In this document: one piece after another, positions 45,591 to 53,867 of the stretch | Position numbering within the stretch: the first letter of the stretch is position 1 | How the letters are laid out: each line of letters opens with the position of its first letter | From: Azospirillum tabaci | Lineage (GTDB): Bacteria > Pseudomonadota > Alphaproteobacteria > Azospirillales > Azospirillaceae | Length of the DNA: 64,000 bases | Direction of reading: 5' to 3' | NCBI RefSeq assembly: GCF_014596085.1 | Contig: NZ_JACCJY010000021.1 | Span: 1-64,000, forward strand | Notes under the pieces: generated by a model | Database searches by the model: none | What the model was told of the DNA's origin: nothing | The model's input: only the letters and a program-made list of their open reading frames with translations | Made by a program: the position numbers and the translations under genes

Positions 45591-46882
45591 TGCGCATTCC
45601 CCTTGCCCCCACCCTCCCGCTTCGCGGGTCCCTCCCTCCCCCGCTGCGCAGGGGAGGGCTTGAGGGGCATGCGGCGAAGTTCCCTCCCCTGCGCAGCGGG
45701 GGAGGGTTAGGGTGGGGGCAATACGCCGGCATCCTCCTTGCCACCTTCCTCCTCGCGCCCCCCGCGCACGCCGCCGACCTCCGCGTCAGCGTCCCCGCGG
45801 GCGCCACGCTGGAGACCGTCTACGACCACCGCACCCATGCCTGCGAGGATTGGGACGTGCCGGACGCCCCGGCGCGCGCCTGGAGGGCGGCGGACGGCAG
45901 CGTCCGGCTGCTCGCCGCACACACCCGCGCGCGCGTCCTCAGCGGCCCGTCGCTGAACGATCTGCGCCACGCCTGCCGCATCGTCTTCCAGTCGGCCAAG
46001 CGCGACGACCCGGCGCGCTTCGACGACATGGGCTGGCTGACCTCGCCCTACACGCTGGACGGCACGACCGTCTACGGGCTGGTCCACAACGAGTATCACG
46101 GCCACAAGCGCCGCGACCTCTGCCCGACGGGCGACTACATGGCCTGCTGGTGGAACGCGCTGACCCTCACCGTCTCGCACGACGGCGGGCAGAGCTTCGG
46201 GCCGGCGCGCTACGTCGCCGGGGTGCCCTACCGCTTCCGCGGCGATCTGGGGAAGCGGGCCGGGCTGTTCGCGCCGAGCAACATCGTCGAGCGCGACGGC
46301 TGGTACTACGCCATGGCCTTCGCCGAGGCCATCGGCACGCAGAAGCGTGGGGTCTGCCTGATGCGCACCCGCGACCTCGCCGATCCGGCCTCCTGGCGGG
46401 CGTGGGACGGGCGGGACTTCACCGTCCGCTTCCGCGACCCTTACATCCAGGGCGAGGCCGATCCCGAGGCGTCGGTCTGCGCGCCGCTGCCGCCCGACCG
46501 GCTGCCCTTCACCGTCACCAGCCTCGTCCGCCACACGCCGAGCGGCCTCTACGTTGCGGTGATGGCCGGGCGGCGCGCGGAACGCAAAGGGGCGGAGCCG
46601 GTGTCCGGCGTGTGGGTGTCGACCTCCGCCGACCTGATCGGCTGGTCCGCCCCCCGCCTCGCCTGGGCGGCACCGTTGCTCACCGACAAGAATTGCGCCG
46701 TGGACGAGACGTTCTACTACCCGGCCATTCTCGATCCGGACGCCAGAAGCCGGAATTTCGAGGACACGGATGGAAACGCCCAGCTCTACCTGACCCGGCT
46801 TGCCCAGAAAAATTGCAAGCCGACCAGAGATCGCGATCTGGTCCGAATAATGATCCGGGTTGAGCCGTCCCAAGACGGCTAA
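45590..46882 (+). CDS. Secreted BNR/sialidase-like propeller protein of unknown function
   Basis: A 430-residue exported protein. The leader ends in a typical hydrophobic segment and cleavage site (AGILLATFLLAPPAHA before ADLRV). The mature part has an Asp-box-like SHDGGQSFGP and repeated beta-blade sequence (LFAPSNIVERDGWYYAMAFA, TVRFRDPYIQGEADPEAS), suggesting a five- or six-bladed propeller of the glycoside-hydrolase-43/sialidase kind. No catalytic residues can be named. The only in-frame ATG/GTG/TTG before the leader is ATG 45590, overlapping the upstream stop, and between it and the hydrophobic core about 40 residues are encoded by a palindromic repeat. The n-region is thus abnormally long (residues 5-44). 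Confidence 0.75.
   Translation: MRIPLAPTLPLRGSLPPPLRRGGLEGHAAKFPPLRSGGGLGWGQYAGILLATFLLAPPAHAADLRVSVPAGATLETVYDHRTHACEDWDVPDAPARAWRAADGSVRLLAAHTRARVLSGPSLNDLRHACRIVFQSAKRDDPARFDDMGWLTSPYTLDGTTVYGLVHNEYHGHKRRDLCPTGDYMACWWNALTLTVSHDGGQSFGPARYVAGVPYRFRGDLGKRAGLFAPSNIVERDGWYYAMAFAEAIGTQKRGVCLMRTRDLADPASWRAWDGRDFTVRFRDPYIQGEADPEASVCAPLPPDRLPFTVTSLVRHTPSGLYVAVMAGRRAERKGAEPVSGVWVSTSADLIGWSAPRLAWAAPLLTDKNCAVDETFYYPAILDPDARSRNFEDTDGNAQLYLTRLAQKNCKPTRDRDLVRIMIRVEPSQDG
45603..45721. repeat. C/G-rich palindromic repeat, type A, inside a coding region
   Basis: A 119-bp dyad (TTGCCCCCACCC and GGTGGGGGCAA ends; CCCCCGCTGCGCAGGGGAGGG and CCCTCCCCTGCGCAGCGGGGG inside). All other copies are intergenic; this one lies in frame between the start codon and signal-peptide core of the propeller gene. 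Confidence 0.85.
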
Positions 46883-46945
46883 AATTAATCAAGATAAAAC
46901 CCGAACCCTGCAACCTTCCACCACCCCGACCCCAGGAGAATTAAA

Positions 46946-48133
46946 TTGGCTAACATCCTAGTCATGATTCCCTCCGGCGAAGTCTACGATCATGACTGCG
47001 TGCGGTGGTACAGCTACCAGAACATTCAGCGTAGCATTAACCATTACCACAACATCGGCGACGCCTTCGTCTACGATTCTTCGCTGAAGCTGCTGACCTT
47101 TGACCGTCTCGACGTCGTCGAGATCCGCGAGTTCAAGCAGGAGGTGGTGGACAAGGCCAACGCCGAATACGATTACGTGTTCCTGCGCGGGTCGAACTAC
47201 ATCCACGACCACATGACCTGGCCGGAGGGCACCGAGCAGGTGCTGTCCAAGCTGCGCATCCCGGTCATCGCCTTCGGCGTCGGCGCCCAGGCCCCGGCCA
47301 CCGGCAAGCTGACGCTGTCGGACGAGAGCAAGCGCATCTGGCAGATGTTCGCCGACAAGTCCACGACGTTGGGCGTGCGCGGCACCTACACCGCCGAAGT
47401 GCTGTGGGACCTCGGCATCAAGAACGTCCGCATCGTCGGCTGCCCGACCGCCTTCCGCAACCGCGATCCGGAGCTGCGCATCGACCTGCCGTCGCTGGAC
47501 AGCGTGCGCAACGTCGGCATCACCATGCGCCGCGAGGTGTCCAGCCACTATTCGCCGGACGTGAAGACCTACCTCACCCGCCACCGCGACTTCGTCAAGG
47601 ACATGAGCCGCCGCTTCGACACCGTCCTGATGATGCAGGGCGAGGTCGAGGAGAAGAAGCTGCTTTGGGGCACCGACGAGCAGAAGGCCGAAGCCTGGGA
47701 CGAGCTGCACAACAACAACTGGCTGAAGAACTGGTACTTCGACGAGGAACTGGACGAGCTGTACCGCTCGCGCCTGTGGTATTCGGACGTGGTGGCCGAC
47801 TATGAGAGCATCGTGCGCTCGAAGGATCTCGTGCTGGGCTACCGCCTGCACGGCAACCTGATGGCGCTGTCGAACGGCACGCCGTCGGTCTATTTCAGCT
47901 ACGACAGCCGCACGGCGGAATTCGCGGAAACCTTCGCGATCCCCTGCTACGACGTCTATTCGGACAAGCCTTTCGTCCTGGAGGAATACTGGGACCAGAG
48001 CCTGTTCGAGAAGTTCAACCGCACCTTCTATCAGCGCTACCGCGACATGCGGGAGTTCCTGGACGAGAACTACATCCCGCACCGCATGCCTAGCCCGACC
48101 GCGCGCAAGTCGCCGCAGCGCAAGGCGGCCTGA
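46946..48133 (+). CDS. Polysaccharide pyruvyl transferase family protein
   Basis: A 395-residue member of the pyruvyl transferase family, enzymes that add ketal pyruvate to sugars of surface polysaccharides (or their relatives). It has the N-terminal VMIPSGEVYDHDCV and NIGDAFVYDSSLKLL, the nucleotide-binding-like IPVIAFGVGAQAP, SLDSVRNVGITMRREVS and the C-terminal LVLGYRLHGNLMALSNGTPS with the conserved RLHG. The start is TTG 46946, with AGGAG seven bases upstream; no ATG fits. It follows the propeller gene by 63 bp and is followed by a long hairpin, so it probably ends the operon. Confidence 0.88.
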   Translation: MANILVMIPSGEVYDHDCVRWYSYQNIQRSINHYHNIGDAFVYDSSLKLLTFDRLDVVEIREFKQEVVDKANAEYDYVFLRGSNYIHDHMTWPEGTEQVLSKLRIPVIAFGVGAQAPATGKLTLSDESKRIWQMFADKSTTLGVRGTYTAEVLWDLGIKNVRIVGCPTAFRNRDPELRIDLPSLDSVRNVGITMRREVSSHYSPDVKTYLTRHRDFVKDMSRRFDTVLMMQGEVEEKKLLWGTDEQKAEAWDELHNNNWLKNWYFDEELDELYRSRLWYSDVVADYESIVRSKDLVLGYRLHGNLMALSNGTPSVYFSYDSRTAEFAETFAIPCYDVYSDKPFVLEEYWDQSLFEKFNRTFYQRYRDMREFLDENYIPHRMPSPTARKSPQRKAA

Positions 48134-48151
48134 CGGCGGTTGCCGCAAAGA

Positions 48152-48195
48152 GGGGCGCCGGTGCCGGAGAGCGTTTTCTCCGGGGCCGGCGCCCC
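48152..48195 (+). terminator. Long two-part hairpin after the pyruvyl transferase gene
   Basis: A 10-bp outer stem GGGGCGCCGG / CCGGCGCCCC and a 7-bp inner stem CCGGAGA / TCTCCGG with a 6-nt loop, followed by GTTCCCGTTTCTTC. It lies 18 bp after the stop and is a plausible terminator of the glycosyltransferase operon. Confidence 0.65.
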
Positions 48196-48234
48196 GTTCC
48201 CGTTTCTTCGACCGCTTACTCACGAGTGTCCGCC

Positions 48235-49005
48235 ATGCCCGACGTCGCCACGCCCGACACCGTTTCCTCCATCCCCGTCGCGACGGAGCCTGCGGCGTCC
48301 GTCATCGAAGGCCGCGTGGACGCCGTCCAGGCCGGACGGATCTACGGCTGGGCCTGGGACCGCTCCTACCCCACCGACCGCTTGACGGTGGAGTTCCGCG
48401 CCGAACTGCCGGACGGGCGCAGCGTGGTTCTGGGGCGCGCGCTGGCCGACCGCCCGCGCGAGGATCTGGTGGGCGGCAACTTCGGCGACGGGCACCACGC
48501 CTTCGAAGCCGAGCTTGAGATTCCGGCCGGGCTCGACCCCACGCGCGTCGTCGCGGTGGTCGCCGCGCCGAGCACCGGCACCATCGCCACCTTCGCCCAG
48601 CCGAGCGCCGAGGAAAAGCTGCTGGAGCGCACGCTCGCCCCGCATCTGGTGCGCATCGGCGCCGGGCTGGACGCCGCCCGCCGTGACCATCAGCAGATCG
48701 CCGCCGGCCAGCAGGGCATCGCCCGGCTGCTGCGCGAGACGCAGGAGCGCATCGCTGCCGGTCAGGCCGGAGCCGGCGCCGCCGCGGCCCAGCAGGCCGC
48801 CCTGTCGGACGCGCTCCACAGCCTTCAGGAACGGGTGGCCGGGCTGGAGGTTTTCCTTGTCCGCATGGACACGACGCTGCGCGGCTTCGATGACGCGCTG
48901 AAGGTGAAGTCGGCCAAGTCGCACGCCCCCACCATCATTGCCGCCCTTGCCTCGGCCGTGGGGGCCTTCGCCGCGACGGTGATCGGGCTGGCGATCTTCG
49001 GATAA
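48235..49005 (+). CDS. Tail-anchored protein with a GW-type beta module
   Basis: A 256-residue protein, not a known family. Residues about 25-105 form a beta module (GRVDAVQAGRIYGWAWDRSY, then PTDRLTVEFRAELPDGRSVV and GNFGDGHHAFEAELEIP) similar to the GW segments in the glycosyltransferases at 37605 and 42083. Residues about 125-225 are helical and likely coiled coil (RRDHQQIAAGQQGIARLLRE, LSDALHSLQERVAGLEVFLV). The C-terminus is one membrane helix (TIIAALASAVGAFAATVIGL) with no charged tail. I infer a membrane-attached partner of the glycan machinery. Start ATG 48235; GTG 48226 is an alternative. Confidence 0.75.
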   Translation: MPDVATPDTVSSIPVATEPAASVIEGRVDAVQAGRIYGWAWDRSYPTDRLTVEFRAELPDGRSVVLGRALADRPREDLVGGNFGDGHHAFEAELEIPAGLDPTRVVAVVAAPSTGTIATFAQPSAEEKLLERTLAPHLVRIGAGLDAARRDHQQIAAGQQGIARLLRETQERIAAGQAGAGAAAAQQAALSDALHSLQERVAGLEVFLVRMDTTLRGFDDALKVKSAKSHAPTIIAALASAVGAFAATVIGLAIFG

Positions 49006-49260
49006 GCGGAGGCCCGCCGCCCTCCCGGCTCTCACTCCAAGACGCTGTTTCATCGTTTCCAGGCGCTTCAGCCGCCGCCGATCCCGGCGGCGGCTTTGTC
49101 GTGCGCCGATGATGGACGCGCGGCCGTTCCGCGTGCCACCCTGCATGACGCGCGTCCCGCCGGGATCATGCGGGCCGCCTTGCGGCGTTCAGGACGTCCC
49201 TGAAACGAACCGCATTCCGAACCGACAAGGCCAGCGGCCTTCTACCGGGAGACATGCGAC

Positions 49261-49731
49261 ATGCCCGCAGATGGTCCTTCCACCCCTCCGATCTCCCCGC
49301 TTGGCGGCGACCTCATCACACCCAAGGATCTCCACGCGATCACCGAGGCGCAGGAGATGGCGCGGCGGAAGGAGGCGCAGGAGCTTGAGAAGAAAAGGCA
49401 GGAGGAGCAGAGCGCGATCCACGACGCCTTCATGCACCAGCACCTCCGCCCGGACACCAAGGAGCGCTTCACCCGCGCCGTGAGCGCGGCGGCGGAACGC
49501 GGGGCAACCGAAATCGAGATCGTGCGCTTTCCCAGCAGCTATTGCAGCGACGGCGGCCGGGCGATCAACAATTTCGAGCCCGACTGGCCGGACAGCCTCA
49601 CCGGTTTCGCGCGGGAGGTCTACGACAATTACGACCGGTATCTGCGCCCCGCCGGCTACAAGCTGCGCGCCCAGATTCTGAGCTATCCCGGCGGCATGCC
49701 GGGCGACGTGGGCGTCTTCCTGCACTGGTGA
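49261..49731 (+). CDS. Hypothetical soluble protein
   Basis: A 156-residue protein that I do not recognise. A Pro-rich start is followed by a highly charged helix (AQEMARRKEAQELEKKRQEE, about residues 30-50) and a compact alpha/beta C-terminal half (ATEIEIVRFPSSYCSDGGRA, REVYDNYDRYLRPAGYKLRA). No signal peptide or membrane segment. GGGAG lies about 11 bases before ATG 49261. It is 255 bp after the tail-anchored protein gene; that gap shows nothing clear. Confidence 0.7.
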   Translation: MPADGPSTPPISPLGGDLITPKDLHAITEAQEMARRKEAQELEKKRQEEQSAIHDAFMHQHLRPDTKERFTRAVSAAAERGATEIEIVRFPSSYCSDGGRAINNFEPDWPDSLTGFAREVYDNYDRYLRPAGYKLRAQILSYPGGMPGDVGVFLHW

Positions 49732-49815
49732 TCGCCGGCATCCGAACGCACCGACGCCCGGCCAAAGAATGGCCGGGCGCGGTCGTCGCCGAAACGATGG
49801 AGAGAGAACCCGTCC

Positions 49816-51528
49816 TTACGCGGTTGGGCTGGCCTTGGAGGCCGAGGAGATGGTGTTGTTGACGACGTTCTGGCTGATGCTGTCGGCGATGGACACCGCG
49901 GAGCGGCCGTTGTTGTTGTTGAAGATGTTGTCGTGCACGTCGAGCGTGATCGACCCGGCGCCCTTCAGGTGCTCCATGATGCCACCGTTGTTGTTGAAGA
50001 TCTCGTTGCCGTAGATCTTGTAGGTGACGCTGGTGCCCTGGTTCTGGCCGACCGAGATGCCGACGTTGGCGTTGCCGTAGATGGTGTTGTCGTAGATCTC
50101 GGTGCTCGACTTGGCGAGGATGCCGGCGCCGCGCGGGTTGTCGTAGATCGTGTTGTCGTGGATCTTCAGCGTGCTGTTGGCCTGGCTGTGGTCGTGGTAC
50201 AGCCCGTGCGACCGGCCGTCGCCGCCGCCGGCGCCGTTGTTGAAGATCGTGTTGCCGGCGATCTCGCCGCTCAGGATGCGGCCGTTCCAGCCCGAATACA
50301 CACCGTCGGTCCGCCAGCCGTTGTCGCTGATGGTGTTGTTGGTGAAGTACTGGTCGGCGTTGTCGGCGGAGTAATGCACGATGCCGTAGGCACCGTTGCC
50401 GTCGATCGTGGAATGATCAATCCGCAGCCCGTGGGAGGTGCCGCTGATGACGACGCCCGAACCCCGGTTGTCCAGGATCTGCGAGTTGGTGACCTTCACG
50501 TTGTCGGCGCCGCCGTTGAGCTGCAGGCCGGCATCGCCGGAGCCTTTCATGGTCAGGCTGTCGAAGGTGATGTTGTCCTTGTTGTTCAGGCTGACGGCGT
50601 AGCTGGAGCCGCTGGAGGCCTGGATCACCGGGTTGGCGCCGGTGCCATAGGCGCCGTAGACGATCGGCTTGTCGGAGGTGCCGGAGGTCGAGGCCAGCAG
50701 GCTGTCGTGCCAGGTCTCGCCACGCTCGAACAGGATCAACGAACCGGCGGCGAAGCTGGTGGAGTTCACCTTGTCCAGCGACTTCCAGGCCTGGTTCGCG
50801 GCATGGCCGGAGTTGCTGTCGCTGCCGTTGGTCGCATCGACGTAGTAGATCTGCGAGGCCGGGGTGGACGGGTAGTCCGACGTGCCGGAGGTCGGCGCCG
50901 TGGGGGCGGCCGGGGCCGCGGCGGCGGTCGTCGCGAAGAACTCCTTCGGCGCGGCGACGGCCAGCGTGCCGTTCCACCACATGTTTGCCTGACCCGGGAC
51001 GACGTCCTTGCCGTCGAGCGCACCCTTGTCATAGGTGACGTACGGATCGGTCGGAGCGACCTTGTGGCCGTTGATGGAGATGGCGTTGACCGTCAGGTTG
51101 CGGTCCTGCCCATCGACGGCGCCGTCGTTGTCGTACTGGATCTGAATCTTGTGCGCCTGGTCGGCGGTCACGTTGGCGTCGAAGGAGAAATCCTTGGCAT
51201 CGCCGGCCGCGGTGCCTTCGCCGACCACGGCGCCGTCCACCAGCAGCTTGAAATGGGGCGAGACGCCGCCCGCGGCGGTGCCGGAGGCGTTCACGACGAT
51301 CTTGGCGGTGGCAGCGGCAGCGGCCGTGGCGTCGGCCAGCGCCAGAGGCTGTGCGGTGGTCTGGAGTGCCTGGAGATGGAGAATTGAGTCCGGCGTCGTG
51401 GCGCTGTCGGCGGTCACCGGGGTGATGCTGTCGACAACAGCCTGGAACGGATCGGCAGCAGAATCACCGACAAAACCGGTCGTGTCGGCGTGGTTCTGAT
51501 GATCAAGCTCAATGGCCATATGTTCCAT
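49816..51528 (-). CDS. Parallel beta-helix protein with a calcium-dependent carbohydrate-binding module
   Basis: A 570-residue, probably extracellular protein. After a roughly 75-residue leader-like region without a classical signal peptide, residues about 75-190 match the calcium-dependent xylan-binding module type (FKLLVDGAVVGEGTAAGDAK, IQIQYDNDGAVDGQDRNLTV and NAISINGHKV). A linker rich in Ala/Pro/Thr follows, and from about 225 to the end there is a right-handed beta-helix with many NNTISDN/DNTIYDN-type turns (IYYVDATNGSDSNSGHAANQ, IHDNTIYDNPRGAGILAKSS). Such folds bind or cleave polysaccharides; no catalytic set can be assigned. Start ATG 51528 or 51519. Convergent with the unknown gene upstream; the nearby type I system may export it. 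Confidence 0.82.
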   Translation of the reverse strand: MEHMAIELDHQNHADTTGFVGDSAADPFQAVVDSITPVTADSATTPDSILHLQALQTTAQPLALADATAAAAATAKIVVNASGTAAGGVSPHFKLLVDGAVVGEGTAAGDAKDFSFDANVTADQAHKIQIQYDNDGAVDGQDRNLTVNAISINGHKVAPTDPYVTYDKGALDGKDVVPGQANMWWNGTLAVAAPKEFFATTAAAAPAAPTAPTSGTSDYPSTPASQIYYVDATNGSDSNSGHAANQAWKSLDKVNSTSFAAGSLILFERGETWHDSLLASTSGTSDKPIVYGAYGTGANPVIQASSGSSYAVSLNNKDNITFDSLTMKGSGDAGLQLNGGADNVKVTNSQILDNRGSGVVISGTSHGLRIDHSTIDGNGAYGIVHYSADNADQYFTNNTISDNGWRTDGVYSGWNGRILSGEIAGNTIFNNGAGGGDGRSHGLYHDHSQANSTLKIHDNTIYDNPRGAGILAKSSTEIYDNTIYGNANVGISVGQNQGTSVTYKIYGNEIFNNNGGIMEHLKGAGSITLDVHDNIFNNNNGRSAVSIADSISQNVVNNTISSASKASPTA

Positions 51529-52030
51529 GGTCTTTCACTCTTTCCTTTTTTTACAGCGCCACGTTTGTGGCGGTGGGCGGGAATGTGCGCGGATCGCGCC
51601 GTCCCGCTTGCTGTGCGCTCAATCGTTTTCGACAGGACCGGAGCCTAGCCAGCCCCGTGTGGCCTTAAATGGTTCGATTTTAGGATAATTAGTTTTTGAA
51701 GTGCGCCAAATCCGTCACAGGATTGCCCTCAACGAATGGAGTAGTTCCTCGAATTTAAGCGTTAGCACGAAAGAGTTAACTCTTCCGGCGGTTTCCTGAA
51801 TTTGCTGTGAAGTACAAGAATTTAGCCATCGATTTTCGATGGATTCTGGCGCCGCACCCGATGATTGGGCCCGGTCGTCTTGTGACATTCCTGTTGAAGA
51901 AAGCTGGGATGCCACATACCATACGCCACACGGACAGTTTGATGGACAAACAATCCGTCTCGCCGGACAACCCAAAAATGATGAGCCGTGCCGACGGAAG
52001 CCCGGCCACCCAAAAGGGAAGGAATGAGGC
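51529..52030. other. 502-bp divergent intergenic region
   Basis: It holds the promoters of the beta-helix gene (left) and tctC (right). An AT-rich patch at about 51660-51700 (GGATAATTAGTTTTTGAAG) stands out and may be a promoter. Short reading frames at 51807-52034 and 51839-52027 have no codon-use or ribosome-binding support. GGAAGGAATGAGGC ends the region as the tctC ribosome-binding site. Confidence 0.55.
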
Positions 52031-53104
52031 ATGAAGGACGTACAGCGCCCGCGCTGCGCGCGGAAGACCCCTTTTGACTCCTTCGCTTTTAAAAACACGC
52101 CAAGAAGAAGGCTCGCAAGCGGAACGGCCCTGGCCGGCGCGCTCGGCCTTCTGCTGATCCCCAACGCGGCCCAGGCCGCCTGGGAGCCGACCAAGTCGGT
52201 CGAATTCGTCGTCCCGGCGGGAACCGGCGGCGGCGCCGACCAGATGGCGCGGATGATCCAGGGCATCATTCAGAAGAACAACCTGATGGGCCAGCCCATC
52301 GTCGTCATCAACAAGTCGGGCGGTGCCGGTGCGGAAGGCTTCCTCGACGTCAAATCGTCGAACCGCAACCCGCACAAGATCATCATCACCCTGTCCAACC
52401 TGTTCACCACGCCCCTGGCGACCGGCGTTCCCTTCTCCTGGAAGGACATGACCCCGGTGGCGATGCTGGCGCTGGACAACTTCGTCCTGTGGGTGAACAG
52501 CGAGGCCCCGCAGAAATCCGCCAAGGAGTTCGTCGAGGCCGCCAAGGAGGGCGGCGCCAACCGCTTCAAGATGGGCGGCACCGGGTCCAAGCAGGAGGAC
52601 CAGATCATCACCGCCGCCATCGAGCAGTCGGCGGGCGTCACCTTCACCTACGTCCCCTACAAGGGCGGCGGCGATGTGGCGGCCCAGCTCGTCGGCAACC
52701 ACATCAACGCCAGCGTCAACAACCCGATCGAGGCGGTGTCGCAATGGCGGGCCGGCGCGCTGCGGCCTCTCTGCGTCTTCGACAAGGAGCGCATCCCTTT
52801 GAAGGAGCCGGTGGCCGACGGCAAGTCGTGGAACAGCATCCCGACCTGCAAGGAATCCGGGCTGGACGTGGAATACACCATGCTGCGCGGCATCTTCATG
52901 GGGCCGGGCGTCACGCCGGACCAGATCGCCTATTACGTGGACCTCTTCAAGAAGGTCCGCGAGACGGAGGAATGGAAGGACTTCATGGCGAAGGGGGCCT
53001 TCAACGTCAGCTTCAAGACCGGCGATGACTTCAAAAGCTGGCTCGCTGCGGCGGAAACCCAGCACAAGACCCTGATGGACAAGGCGGGCTTCACCAAACA
53101 ATAG
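52031..53104 (+). CDS. tctC: Tripartite tricarboxylate transporter substrate-binding protein
   Basis: The periplasmic receptor (Bug/TctC family) of a secondary tricarboxylate-type importer, 357 residues. A long, basic N-region leads to a signal peptide (GTALAGALGLLLIPNAAQA, cut before AWEPTKSVEF). The mature domain has VVPAGTGGGADQMARMIQGI, INKSGGAGAEGFLDV and VPYKGGGDVAAQLVGNHINA, the family's ligand-binding loops. The substrate (citrate-like acid or other) is not deducible. It is followed by a hairpin and then tctB and tctA, the usual C-B-A order. Confidence 0.94.
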   Translation: MKDVQRPRCARKTPFDSFAFKNTPRRRLASGTALAGALGLLLIPNAAQAAWEPTKSVEFVVPAGTGGGADQMARMIQGIIQKNNLMGQPIVVINKSGGAGAEGFLDVKSSNRNPHKIIITLSNLFTTPLATGVPFSWKDMTPVAMLALDNFVLWVNSEAPQKSAKEFVEAAKEGGANRFKMGGTGSKQEDQIITAAIEQSAGVTFTYVPYKGGGDVAAQLVGNHINASVNNPIEAVSQWRAGALRPLCVFDKERIPLKEPVADGKSWNSIPTCKESGLDVEYTMLRGIFMGPGVTPDQIAYYVDLFKKVRETEEWKDFMAKGAFNVSFKTGDDFKSWLAAAETQHKTLMDKAGFTKQ

Positions 53105-53127
53105 CCCTCCTCGTCCGACGCGCGGCC

Positions 53128-53148
53128 CCCGGGGCATCGCGCCCCGGG
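53128..53148 (+). other. mRNA hairpin between tctC and tctB
   Basis: A perfect 8-bp stem CCCGGGGC / GCCCCGGG with an ATCGC loop, 23 bp after the tctC stop. No U-run. Such hairpins after binding-protein genes commonly raise the receptor over its membrane subunits. Confidence 0.55.
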
Positions 53149-53187
53149 CGCCCTCCCCCACCTTTCGGGTTTTCGTGGGAGTGAGCC

Positions 53188-53694
53188 ATGGAGCATGGGA
53201 CACAGAACAGTGATCCGGTCGTCTCGAACCGGACCATGGAGATCGTCGTCGCCGGGCTGTTCGCCCTCGTCGCCCTCGTGGTGATGGCCGACAGCATCCG
53301 CGTCGGCAACGGCTGGGGGGCCGACGGGCCGAAGGCCGGCTACTTCCCCTTCTATGTCGGCCTGATCATGCTGGTCAGCAGTCTGGCGACGCTGGCCGTC
53401 AACATCTGGCGCCACAGCGGCGAACGCACCGCCTTCGTCGAGAAACACCAGCTCGCCCTGGTTCTCCAGGTGCTGGTCCCCAGCGTCGTCTTCGTGATCC
53501 TCACCGCCTTCCTGGGCATCTATCTGTCGGCGATGCTGTTCATCGCCTTCTTCATGCACTGGGTGGGCAAGTACCCGATCAAGACGATCCTGCCCGTCGC
53601 CATCCTCGTGCCCGCGGGCCTCTTCGTGATGTTCGAGATCTGGTTCCTGGTTCCGCTTCCCAAGGGGCCGGTGGAGACGATGCTCGGGTTCTGA
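53188..53694 (+). CDS. tctB: Tripartite tricarboxylate transporter small membrane subunit
   Basis: A 168-residue membrane protein with four hydrophobic segments (IVVAGLFALVALVVMADSI, FYVGLIMLVSSLATLAVNI, LVLQVLVPSVVFVILTAFLG, ILPVAILVPAGLFVMFEIW) and the TctB-typical DGPKAGYFPFYVGLI loop between the first two. It partners the large subunit TctA, whose gene is next downstream. Confidence 0.92.
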   Translation: MEHGTQNSDPVVSNRTMEIVVAGLFALVALVVMADSIRVGNGWGADGPKAGYFPFYVGLIMLVSSLATLAVNIWRHSGERTAFVEKHQLALVLQVLVPSVVFVILTAFLGIYLSAMLFIAFFMHWVGKYPIKTILPVAILVPAGLFVMFEIWFLVPLPKGPVETMLGF

Positions 53695-53867
53695 CCAGTC
53701 CAGTTTTTTAAAAGCCGGGGCGGCCGCGGGAACGGCCGCGCACACCGAAGCAGCGGCGGGCATCCGCGACGAACCAGCCCATGCGGCGGGGATGAACCCC
53801 GTCCTGCGCGCTCAAGACGCGACGCTTCCAAACGGAACGGGCGCGGATGCCGGAAAGGGAGGGAAAC

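Noticed and set aside
51807..52034. Small reading frames of 62-75 codons upstream of tctC
   Set aside because: No ribosome-binding site or recognisable domain, and they overlap each other in different frames; more likely leader DNA.
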